The notes beneath the pieces were generated by a model, which saw only the letters and a program-made list of their open reading frames with translations, made no database searches and was not told the DNA's origin. A stretch of 64,000 bases of DNA from Desmodesmus armatus (Eukaryota; Chlorophyta; Chlorophyceae; Sphaeropleales; Scenedesmaceae): assembly GCA_007449985.2 (NCBI GenBank), contig VIIQ02000066.1, positions 310,001 to 374,000 on the forward strand. Direction: 5' to 3'. Positions within the stretch are counted from its first letter, which is position 1, and the number at the start of each line of letters is the position of its first letter. Made by a program: the position numbers and the translations under genes. Positions 12,401 to 23,473 of the stretch are shown here, one piece after another.

Positions 12401-15400
12401 TCCAACACGCACTGCTCGGCTGATGGTTCTCGCAGGAGGGCACAGCGCAAAGCAATTTTGTTCCGTCTTGCCCATCAGCAGGCTGTGATGCCACTGTGGT
12501 TGTTGACCGCATTCATCTGACATCTTGACAACCCCAGGGGCGGCACTTATGTTGGTGGCTGCCTCAGCCTCAGCCGCGGCTGAGGTTGCTCCACCAACGT
12601 AAATGCCGCCCCCGCCTCTGGGTTGTCAAGATGTCAGATGAATACGGTCAACAATCACAGTGGCATCGTTGACCGTACAAGGACCCGCCACGTACACTGC
12701 CCTCGTCACACTTGACAGCGGTGCGACGGCGACGCACATCGCATCATCATCTGCAGCTATCATCCCGCACGGCTGCATGACCCCAGCCGTTCTGCTGTCC
12801 CTGTTTGGCAGGTCTTCCTGCAGGACGCTGCGGTACTGCAGCCACTGTACCCCAGGCCCCCACTACACACATCGCGGTCCACTGGCATGAGAGCAAAATC
12901 AATGGGTTGACGACATGGGGTCAAGTTGGTGAGGCAAGGATTGTTCGAAGGTGACACCCCCCCCCTCCCCCGGGCTGCCAGCCCTACCTTGTAGTAGACG
13001 AACTTTTACAGGCGCATGATGTGACAATACAGATGATGTGACGATACGGCCGGGCACAGGCGCATTGTTGCTTGCTGCTGCATTGCGCTGCTGGCCTTAC
13101 CTTGTAGTAGAAGAACTCATACAGGCGCACAATGTGGTGCTCGTCGTCAGGGTCTGCGTTGTTGACGTAGCGCAGCAGCTTTATCTCGTCCAGGCTCTGG
13201 TCGAAATAGTCCTGCGGTGAGCACACCACAGCACGGCACAAGCAAGCCAACAGAGCACATCAAACAAGAGGATAGGGATGGAGGCCGCAGGGAGACGTAG
13301 CGCAGCAGCTTTATCTCGTCCAGGCTCTGTGCAAAATAGTCCTGTGGTGCGCACAACACAGCACGGTACATGCAAGGCAACAGAGCACACGTACATGTCG
13401 GCGGTGTGACTGTGACCGTTATGAGCACAACACAACATTGACATTGTACAACAGAGCACAGCACATAAGAGACAGGGACGGTGGGGGAGGCCGCGGGCAG
13501 CGAGTGCTGCGGCACAACCATCTTGCGGCCAGATCTATTTGCAGTTCATCTGCGCGCCGAATGCATGGGTGCCCTGAGTTACTGCAGATCCTTGCGGATT
13601 GACACTGACAAGGGACTGAGCACTCAAGCCTGAGCCAGACTGCCAGAAGGGACTGCAACAGCAACCAAGCTGTTGTCACAGTCACCCGGCAGACACTTTC
13701 TGTGCGCTGCACACATATCCGACACTGTAAAAGTAGAAACACGGGCCTTGCCAAGGGCCCGATTGCTTGACGGCACAGCATCAATCACTACAACTTCACA
13801 AGCTCTGTCTAAACGTCGTTGTTTGAAATTGATTGAATTCCCCAGGGGAGCGCATCCCCCATCGGCTGGCCCCACACAACTCAGTGCAGTTCCCTGTACT
13901 GCCGGTGACGGAGGCTAAGCCTCACCAATGAGGGACGCCTAACACGCCATATTCCAGGCCCTGGGAGGTGCTCAGCGCCCAGACCAAACTCGCACCTTGT
14001 TGTTCTTGATGATCTTCAGGCACACGAGTGCCCCAGTTGCCACGTCCAACGCCTGCACTGCCTGACTGAACGCAGCACTGCCAAGGAAGTCCATCACCTG
14101 AGGCAGCAGCAGCAGCAGCCGCAGCAGCATGTCAAACCGCAGCAGGCATGCGACTTGCTGCATCGACCGCACATGTCTGTGATTGTACTTTGTCTTTTTG
14201 CTGGCACAGGACAACACACACCAAGTACCTGCAGCACATTAGCATGGACATCAAAGACAGGTGGACGCCGGAAAAAAAAAGTTTCTCCCGAAGCTGCACA
14301 CACAGCATACATTTACTACATATGTCCTGCATATGTACACGTATGTGTCCTGGTAGCAGCCGGCTGACCTGGTAGCGCCCCGCGATGAGGTCGTTCTTGC
14401 GTATGGGGAACTCCTTGCTGTCCTCAAAGCCTGTCCGCCGCCGCCGGTGTATGATGCGCAGGTCAAACGTCTCATACCTGCGTCACACAAACCCATCAAC
14501 AGCACCGGCAGCACAAAGTTGATTTCTGCCGACTTGTGCTGCAGGTTGTGCTGAAGTCCCAGCGCTCATGCACACAGTATACGCACCAACCAGCCATACT
14601 TAGGGCAGAGGCGCATACAAATGCCAAAGGCGCATGCTGCAAGGGTGTCCATTCATTGGCAGCCAGTAGACAGGCTGGAAAACCTCAGTCACGTGCTAAA
14701 TGCGCCCACCCCCAAAACAACAGTTCCACCTGTGCTGAGCATACCTGTTGTCAATGTAGTTGGTGTCATACTCATACAGAAGGTTGCCGGCCTCGTCGAT
14801 CACATAGCGCGGCGCATTGAGCTCGCCAGAGCCTGAGAAGCCACCTGCATCCATGCCAGTCAGACACATACACAAACAGACGCAGCTGTGTGAAACTCTA
14901 CAGAAGTGTAGTGTGTCACAACAAGGATGCATGTTAGTCAGCCACAGACGCAGCTATGTGATATGTACTATGTTGCAACAAGGATGCCCCTGCTTCGCTG
15001 CTTGAGAGCAGACATAACTTGAGAGCGCACCCAAACTCACTTCCTGCATGCCGTCGGAATTGTGCGCTGCATACACAGGCAACATGTGTCCTCTTCAAAC
15101 GTGTCCCCAAATCATTGCTGCCGGCCTTTTGACGCACCTGTCGACTCAGCGTCTGCGTCCATCGAAGGCAGCATTGTGCTGTCCAGAGTGTCATAACCGG
15201 CCGACTGCTGCTGCAGCACAATGCCAGCACCAGACGTCCCTGACGTACTGGGCCCCTGCTGTGCACCATCACCCAGCGGGCTGCGCGCCCCACCGCTGCT
15301 GCTTGAACCCACCAGCTGCTGCTGCTGCTGCTGCTGCCGGCCAGCCGCCGAGAGCCGCCGGCTGCTGCTACTGCTGCTGTTGCCGGCCGCCGCCGCGCGC

Positions 15401-18400
15401 GCTGCTGCGCTGCTGCTGCTGTGGGCTCTGCTGCCGCCCCTGCTGAGGGCTTTGCCTGCTGGGCTGCTGTTTTTGCTGCAGCTTGCTAAAGCAGCACCTG
15501 CCAGGAAAGGCGACTCCACTGGGCTCACCGGAGCAGCGAGTGTTATCTGCTCCGGCCCAACAGGACTACTGCTGCGCTGCACTGCTGCTACTGCTACTGC
15601 TGCCGCGTCGTCACCTGCCTCTGCTGCTGCAGCAACCGGTGCCGCTGCATCTGCTGCTGCAGGTGCTGCTGGCGCCAGGGCTGGGAACCCCCAAGGATCC
15701 GCGCTATCCACAGCTGCATCATCTGCTGCACCCGAAGTGCTCTCGCCAGGTGGTCTGCTGCTGCTTGTGTCAGCTGCAGGTACAGGGAGCAGACATATGC
15801 ACAGGGCAATGAGTGAAGAATGGTGGAGACGCAGACTATACGTCGCGCGCTGGGCCTGACTGCATGAAGCCAATGCAGGTGTACACCCCAAGCGCATGCA
15901 AAATGCACGTGCAGACTGCAAATAGAGGGAGGTTCAATCTTGGCCCATCCCACATATGCTACTGACCAGCCTGTCGGGGATTGAATCTCGGCAGAATGGT
16001 CTGCTAGACAATTTACTTGCATGCCGCTTGCGAGCACCTGCAACCCACCTTCTGCATCCTCCCCACATGCTGCAAACTCCAGATCCAGCGCGCCAGACAG
16101 CGACCTGCTATGGTTGCTCGCCCACGTCGAGAACACCCGCTCCGCCCGCTCCTCATGCACTGCTGCATCCACCGCGCTGGGCGGGGTGGTTGGGAAGGTA
16201 AAGCCGAACCCGCCGCCGCCGCCGCTGCCGGCTGCAGCAGCAGGTGGAGAGCTTGGAGACGAGCTCTCTGCTGCTGCAGGCGCCATCTCCCCTGCTGCTG
16301 CTGGTGCTGACGGTGACGGAGATGCTTCTGCTACCGCTGCTACTGCTTCCGCTGAGGGCTCAGCAAGTGGCTGCAGGGTTGCGTCAGCATCGTCACAGGG
16401 CTGATTGGCAGCTGTGCTGACAGCAGCTGCTTCCGCCGCGGGTGCATCGTCCGCACTTGGCGCTGTGGGCGTCACAGGGCCTGCTGTACTGCTGCTGCTA
16501 CTGGAGTCACTCGCCACGCCAACCTGCTGCGGCTGCTGCTCTTGCGAGGCCTGCTGCCGTATTAGCTGACTGGACTTCCCCATGTGCGGCCCCTCCGGCT
16601 GCTCATGTGTGGGCGAGAGCACCAGCACAGAGTCGTCTACCTGGTCTTGCTGCTGCTGTTGGCCCTGCTGCTGCTTGATGCTTGACCCCCGGTGGTCCTG
16701 CTCTGGCACTGCCTGCAGCTGCTGCACGTCCTGCTCCTGCTGCTGTGGCGGCGGCGGCTGCAGGTCCAGCGTTCCATCCAGCTCTGGATCATGCTGGCTC
16801 GAGGACTGTAGCCGGGAAGCCCCAGCACTCTGCCTCGGCCGCAGCACCAGGCCCCCTGGCGCCCCCAGGGATGCGATCCCTAGGCTGGACCCCGCTCTGC
16901 TGCTGGCGTTGCTGCCACAGCCAGAGTTACCCGCAGAGTAAGAGGCCCAGGTGCGCCCGGTGTCCAGCTGCTGCGGCTGGCCAAAGAGGGACCCCTCGCT
17001 CAGATCAGGCTCGCTCCAGCAGCGCATAGAGCCTTGCAGGACATCGACAGACGATGTCCTGCTGCTCGCGCGCAGCCCCAGCTCGAATATGTTGCTCAGG
17101 TCGAACCCTGCGTCAGCTGCGCAGTCTGGCGGCGGCGAGGGTGGGCTAAGGTCGATGACATCTGATGCTGCTGAGTCCCTGCCCTGTTTCGACCCGCCGC
17201 CGCCGGCATCGCTGCTGCATCCGTCGCCCCTGCTGCGCCGCGGCGGCGTGCCGAGGTCGCCTGCAATGCTGCCTGCCTCTGATTCCTGCCGCGAGGTGCC
17301 ATCCAACCCGCCTGCGCCGCCGTCAACAGACTCGAACTCCTCTATGAAAGAGTTTGACAGCGACTCTACCCTGCTAAGGCTGGGTTTAAGGTCGCTTATG
17401 TCGCCGTGCTGGGAGCCCTTGGTGGGAGTGGTCACCGGCTCTGCAAAAGTGATGCCTGCAGGGCCGCTGTCCCACGCTGCGTCGCCAGTGACTGCAGCAG
17501 CGCTGCTGCTGGGACCGTCGGTGCCCAAGGGTGGGGGCCCGCTGGCCTCCTGGTTGGTGCAGGAGGAGAGGCCTGGGGAGCTGAGGCTGGCTGAGCTGCT
17601 GGCGCAGGAGTCGCCGCGCTGCAGGCTGCTGCTGCCGCCATGCTGCAAGCTGCCGCTGTGGAAGTAAGACTCGTCTTCGTTGGTCTGCGGGACAGCACCA
17701 GGATTATTAGCAGCATCAGCTACAGCTACAGCAACAGCGCTTGTGGTATGATCCATTGGGCATGGCTGCAGCGTTGTATGTGCGCCAGGACAGTAGCCGT
17801 CTTCATGCTGTGCCGCAGTGAGGAGCGCCCGTGCCTGTCAAGCAGCAGTAGGGGGCCCCGCGCAACTGGGGCACAGCGCACCTCCAACTTGCGCAAGTAT
17901 ACTCATGACAGCCAGCCAGCATGCAAGCATGCTGTTTGTAATATCAACCAGAGTGACCTGAGCGCCATGCCACACCGGTGCTGCATGCCAGGCCAGCCCG
18001 CTGGTGTAGTTCAGGACATACTCCAGCGGGGCAGGCACTATGGCAACTGTGTGGGTGTGCACGTACCCGCAGGAAGTCCAGTTGGCTTATGATGAACTCC
18101 TGCTGGTTTGTGACGCTGCGCCGCATGTAGCCCACATCGTCCATGCTGCTGTACTCATCCACATCTGGGTCTTCATACAGCCTTGAAGAGCCTGGCACAC
18201 AGCATGAACATCACCAGCAAGGTGACACGCTTGGGGCAGTGCTGACAGCAGCCTTTACAGCAAGGAGCCACTGCTGTGAACGCTGAAGGCACATGTGTTG
18301 AAATTGAACAGAGGGCATCTAGCATCGGATGCAAGGGCCTGATCAGTGAAACTCCTGCCTTTGAAGCTGCTGTTGTGTCCTCTTACCGCTTAGGCGTGGC

Positions 18401-18816
18401 TGCAAGGCCTCTGCTGCTCCAGGTGGCCAAGGGCTGTGTGTTGGGAGGTCTTCAACATCTTCCGCTCCTGCCTGTGAGACACCTCGGCTGCAAGCACAAC
18501 AGCCACTGCACGCGTTGCTGGCAGGGTGCAGGGTGGTGCTGGAACTGCTGTCCAATGCTTGGCATCCTTACCTGCCCTGCAGCACGGGATCTGCTGATAT
18601 GCTTCTGTACTCCTGGGCGTGATCAGCGTCCTCAGCATCATATTCTGCCGTTGCCAGAGTCGTTTCGTCTGCATCTTCAGGTTTGGTGCTGCTCTCTAGC
18701 TGCGTGCTCTCCAGCTGCTGATACACCACACTCGCGGCTTCCTCAAAGCCATTCTGCTCCAAAAACAGGATGACCCGCTGCAACTCTGAGATGAAAGAGT
18801 TGCTGGAGTCCTGCAT
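9469..18816 (-). CDS. Plant-type DYRK protein kinase (DYRKP)
   Basis: Fourteen exons: 18816-18572, 18487-18387, 18191-18067, 17684-16049, 15773-15138, 14844-14745, 14477-14369, 14097-13996, 13211-13101, 11403-11281, 10833-10745, 10449-10263, 10026-9884, 9658-9469. They close in phase to 1,298 residues. Residues ~1-35 form a LisH-like helix ([20 protein letters not shown]). A long Ser/Gln/Ala/Pro-rich region fills ~170-910. The kinase domain spans ~985-1,290: catalytic Lys ~1,012 (VCLKII), helix-C Glu ~1,027, catalytic loop [10 protein letters not shown] with Asp ~1,113, metal-binding VIDLGSSCF with Asp ~1,133, and activation segment [15 protein letters not shown] for HRD, DLG for DFG and QSRxYRxPEV are DYRK hallmarks. 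The second Tyr of the YxY autophosphorylation motif is kept and the first is Ser. Plant-type DYRKs phosphorylate Ser/Thr; the Chlamydomonas relative STD1 affects starch and oil turnover. Orthology to STD1 is inferred, so no symbol is given. The start is the first ATG before the LisH helix. Confidence 0.9.
11403..11872 (-). repeat. Tandem copies of an intron-exon junction in the DYRK gene
   Basis: The true acceptor (CAG before GAGCATCTGATCCTG) opens the exon at 11,403. Upstream in the intron, four more copies of the acceptor plus about the first 15 exon bases occur at 11,500, 11,618, 11,740 and 11,857. They are spaced 97-122 bp apart, and each is embedded in the same flanking sequence (CGCATGTCTCTTGTGTTGCAG type). 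After those bases the copies diverge from coding sequence and hit stops. Confidence 0.85.
12147..12318 (+). repeat. 86-bp tandem duplication in a DYRK intron
   Basis: Two head-to-tail copies (starting near 12,147 and 12,233) of a segment holding AGGCAGCACAGAGAGAGACA-like sequence and CCATGTAACTCCGCGCTGCT. They differ at a handful of positions. Confidence 0.85.
12487..12667. mobile_element. 181-bp foldback (palindromic) element
   Basis: The segment begins GATGCCACTGTG and ends CACAGTGGCATC. The two arms of about 72 bp are near-perfect inverted copies running inward through a shared ATTCATCTGACATCTTGACA block to a GC-rich centre at CCTCAGCCGCGGCTGAGG (12,563-12,580). There is no ORF. It lies in the intron between the exons at 13,101 and 11,403. 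This is the form of a foldback MITE. No clear target-site duplication was seen, so the class is open. Confidence 0.75.
13211..13500 (-). repeat. Duplicated exon start upstream of the DYRK helix-C exon
   Basis: The real exon (13,211-13,101) begins [17 protein letters not shown] copy with its own CAG acceptor begins at 13,341, 130 bp upstream, reads [16 protein letters not shown], then runs into intron sequence. A third, more decayed copy of the flanking intron follows at about 13,440-13,500. Confidence 0.8.
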
Positions 18817-21161
18817 CCTCTCTGGGGCTCTCACAATGCCTCAGGGAATGAGCTCAGGCATGTTGCACAAGCTGATCAGACCATTAGCGGCCCAAACAGG
18901 ACGATGGACAGGACAGTGTATGATCACAGCTTCGGAGACACAACTGTTGTCTGTGTCTCAACAACAATCACTGCATCTGGCTCGTGAAAATACGCAACAT
19001 GTTTCACATACTCATCATTACACCATTCTGAGCAGTGAAGGTGCAGTTGTGCACTTATGTTTGACTCCCTTGCCCCGTGGGGGAGAGTGTGTCACTCTCA
19101 GAGGCAGGCTGGTAGGCTGTTTCTCAAGGTGGTGCAATTGCCCAGGCGTTATGTTGATGCAATTGAACCTATGTCCACTCCCTGATGAGGCAGGGCACTA
19201 CTGTGGCGTCTCAATTTGCATGCCGCTGTGAGTGACAACATGAGTTCAATTGCCACCTTGTCCCTGTAAATTAATAAGCTGCACTGAGTGATTAAGTGGT
19301 CACATCAGTAGCAGTACTGAACATAAAGCTGAACAACCTACACCGTGTAGGCCCCACTGTCGCCCTGTCCCCACTGGGGACTCCCCAGGGGTTACGTAGG
19401 CACACACCATGAGTTGATGTCCCAGCGCGCGCGCGCGCGCGGGGGGGGGGGGGGGGGGGGGGGTACAGTAGTCACTACCCATGGTGATGGTGAACGATGC
19501 ACGGCAGCAGGTTGCCAAGATTGTGTATCAGCTATAGCAAGTGACGTCTAAGGCTCCATAACGGTTAGCTAACGCCCCTCGCTTGTCTTTTTGAAACACA
19601 GCCGATTGAGCCCACAGCCAGCTTGCGGTGGCAAAGTTCACTGCCAGGCAGCATGAGATGCAGCAGCAAGGCGCAGGAAATGCTGTGGTAGCAAGCGCAG
19701 TACGAGGCAACCCACCCCCTCCAGGCTGCAGGTCAAAACAAATGAGCATCATGCGCAGTAGGGGCACACAGCTGCTGCTGACAGGGTTGCAACAGAGGGC
19801 CTTACACAAAGTCTCACAGGGGCCCTGGCAGATAATTGGGTGACCGTCAGTGTAATGATGCTGTCAGACCGTCAGTCTTACCATGCTGTCAGGAGCTAGT
19901 TCGAGTGTGTACATGCAGAAGCAGAGGCAGATGCTGGTGCTTGCACCACTGTTTGGCAAGCAGATGCCCGCATCCCATAGGCAGTGAGTGACATTAGGTG
20001 CACCTGCAGCGACTGTGCTGCATACCTGGGGTGTGTGCACTGTGCACGTCACCAGGCGCGTGACAATAACCTGCAAAGGTTGCAAGCAAGTGGGCAAGGC
20101 TTGCTGCCAGATACCAGGTGGGTTGCAAATGCTGAACACAGTGCAGAACATGTGTTGTCGCTTGCAAGGTGCAGTCCTAGACAGCTGGACCAGACAGAGC
20201 AGCTTGCAAGCAAACAATTGTTTGTGCGAGGCAAGGGGTGTTGGGTATGTATGCACAAAACAAACCACAACATCGCCCAGTAAATGTTGATGTTAGCTGC
20301 CAGCTGCACACTGTGACTGCTGCTGGGTGTACTGCTCCAGGCAAGAGCATGTTGCACTGCTGTCCAGCCAGACTGCTTCGTATGCTGTCAACTTTCATCA
20401 GGCTGTCGTGCAGGCTCAGCCAATAATGCTTCTACAACAACTTTGGTTGCATGACCCATTTCTTTGCATACACTGCTCTCTGCACAGCGCACAGCCAGAT
20501 GCAGAGAAAAGGACTCAGTCCCTGCGTTACAGGGACATCCACGGCTGCTGTAGGGAAGGAGCGGTCAGAATAGGCGACTTATGCGTTTTTAAGTGCAGGC
20601 AAAAGCATTCCTGGGACAGGGTTTACCATTCCCTAGTCACCCTGTCATTTTTGCCGCCCAGCCACTAAATAGGCGCGGGATGCCTCCACATGTGTCAACG
20701 AACCAACAACAACATACACAATGTACTGCTTTAAAAATACTTACAACTCGCAGCGCCATGGACAGCAGCAAACACCACCACGCACCCGCCACGCAGCAAC
20801 CTTGGCAGGTAGGTCCTCCACTGGCCAGATAACGCAGGTCCAGCCAAACTATCTTTCTTTAAGTGTGCAAATGAGCTGTTTTATGCTGCAACATGCGTCC
20901 GTACAGCCGTCCTGGCCGTCCTGTACCAAAGGTTTTGTTTGCTGTCTGAAGTGCAGCACAGCGAGTGAACATATAAAACACGAGTCACTGTGATCTGTTC
21001 TTGACATGCAGGCACCTGCCGCGAGCGTATATGCAAGGCCGACAACCCCACCCCATTCAGCTGCTCCTTCCGCCTTCAGAAGCAGCAAGGACAGCAAAAT
21101 TCTTCAGGTCAGGTCAGCAATGTCAAAGATGGACGCAGGAGCGCTACAGGCTGGGGCACCC
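18817..21161. other. Region without a supportable gene
   Basis: It lies upstream of the DYRK start and before the satellite. Short ORFs only, with no domain-like content and overlapping on both strands. The segment from 20,700 to 21,160 is slightly coding-like (Ser/Gln-rich) and leads into the first degenerate satellite unit. I cannot support a gene there. Confidence 0.4.
19425..19463 (+). repeat. (GC)8 followed by a run of 23 G
   Basis: Alternating GC dinucleotides, a potential Z-DNA former, run directly into an unbroken G tract, a potential G-quadruplex former. A - strand ORF through it would encode a Pro run and is not credible. Confidence 0.9.
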
Positions 21162-21671
21162 GGCGCCAGCAGCAGCAACAGCAGCAGCAGCACCACACGC
21201 AAAGGCTGGCCACGGCGTCAGCAGGTAATGGGTTGGGTTCCATCGAGCTAACCCCTCTCTTGGGCCGCCCACTACCGCGCCGTGACTGAATATGCCTGCC
21301 CACCAGAACCTGTGTGCTGTGCCCTGGGGGGACTGTGATGCGGAACCCACTTGTCATAAGGCATGCGGCCCTGGCTGGGAGTGTGCCTGGAGCAGCATGT
21401 TAGTGCCACAGTTTGGTCATCAGCTGGCAGCAGCAGCAGCAGCACGCGCAAAGGCTAGTCACGGCTGCAGCAGGTAGTGGGTTGGGTTCCATCGAGCTAA
21501 CCCCTCTGTTGGGCCGCCCACTACCTCGCCGTGACTGACTATGCCTGCCCACCAGAACCTGTGTGCTGTGGCCTGGGGGGACTGTCATGCGGACCCCTCT
21601 TGTCATAAGGCATGCGGCCCTGGCTGGGAGTGTGTCTGGAGCAGCTGTCAGTCCCACAGTCTGGTCATCAG

Positions 21672-21704
<33 letters not shown>

Positions 21705-23440
21705 CGCGCAAAGGCTAGTCACGGCTGCAGCAGGTAATGGGTTGGGTTCCATCGAGCTAACCCCTCTGTTGGGCCGCCCACTACCGCGCCGTGACTGACT
21801 ATGCCTACCCACCAGAACCTGTGTGCTGTGGCCTGGGGGGACTGTCATGCAGTCCCCTCTTGTCATAAGGCATGCGGCCCTGGCTGGGAGTGTGTCTGGA
21901 GCAGCTGTCAGTGCCACAGTTTGGTCATCAGCTGGCAGCAGCAGCAGCAGCAGCACGCGCAAAGGCTAGTCACGGCTGCAGCAGGTAATGGGTTGGGTTC
22001 CATCGAGCTAACCCCTCTATTGGGCCGCCCACTACCGCGCCGTGACTGACTATGCCTACCCACCAGAACCTGTGTGCTGTGCCCTGGGGGGACTGTCATG
22101 CAGTCCCCTCTTGTCATAAGGCATGCGGCCCTGGCTGGGAGTGTGTCTGGAGCAGCTGTCAGTCCCACAGTCTGGTCATCAGCTGGCAGCAGCAGCAGCA
22201 GCAGCAGCACGCGCAAAGGCTAGTCACGGCTGCAGCAGGTAATGGGTTGGGTTCCATCGAGCTAACCCCTCTGTTGGGCCGCCCACTACCGCGCCGTGAC
22301 TGACTATGCCTACCCACCAGAACCTGTGTGCTGTGGCCTGGGGGGACTGTCATGCAGTCCCCTCTTGTCATAAGGCATGCGGCCCTGGCTGGGAGTGTGT
22401 CTGGAGCAGCTGTCAGTGCCACAGTTTGGTCGTCAGCTGGCAGCAGCAGCAGCAGCAGCACGCGCAAAGGCTAGTCACGGCTGCAGCAGGTAGTGGGTTG
22501 GGTTCCATCGAGCTAACCCCTCTGTTGGGCCGCCCACTACCTCGCCGTGACTGACTATGCCTGCCCACCAGAACCTGTGTGCTGTGGCCTGGGGGGACTG
22601 TCATGCGGACCCCTCTTGTCATAAGGCATGCGGCCCTGGCTGGGAGTGTGTCTGGAGCAGCTGTCAGTCCCACAGTCTGGTCATCAGCTGGCAGCAGCAG
22701 CAGCAGCACGCGCAAAGGCTAGTCACGGCTGCAGCAGGTAATGGGTTGGGTTCCATCGAGCTAACCCCTCTGTTGGGCCGCCCACTACCGCGCCGTGACT
22801 GACTATGCCTACCCACCAGAACCTGTGTGCTGTGGCCTGGGGGGACTGTCATGCAGTCCCCTCTTGTCATAAGGCATGCGGCCCTGGCTGGGAGTGTGTC
22901 TGGAGCAGCTGTCAGTCCCACAGTCTGGTCATCAGCTGGCAGCAGCAGCAGCAGCAGCAGCACGCGCAAAGGCTAGTCACGGCTGCAGCAGGTAATGGGT
23001 TGGGTTCCATCGAGCTAACCCCTCTGTTGGGCCGCCCACTACCGCGCCGTGACTGACTATGCCTACCCACCAGAACCTGTGTGCTGTGGCCTGGGGGGAC
23101 TGTCATGCAGTCCCCTCTTGTCATAAGGCATGCGGCCCTGGCTGGGAGTGTGTCTGGAGCAGCTGTCAGTGCCACAGTTTGGTCATCAGCTGGCAGCAGC
23201 AGCAGCAGCAGCACGCGCAAAGGCTAGTCACGGCTGCAGCAGGTAGTGGGTTGGGTTCCATCGAGCTAACCCCTCTGTTGGGCCGCCCACTACCTCGCCG
23301 TGACTGACTATGCCTGCCCACCAGAACCTGTGTGCTGTGGCCTGGGGGGACTGTCATGCGGACCCCTCTTGTCATAAGGCATGCGGCCCTGGCTGGGAGT
23401 GTGTCTGGAGCAGCTGTCAGTCCCACAGTCTGGTCATCAG

Positions 23441-23473
<33 letters not shown>

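Noticed and set aside
15960..16010. tRNA T-arm-like sequence on -
   Set aside because: The stem does not pair and no acceptor or D-arm is nearby.
15221..17667. Long + strand ORFs opposite the DYRK disordered arm
   Set aside because: Antisense of CAG-type triplet runs (Leu/Cys/Ala-rich). The - frame joins in phase to the kinase exons.
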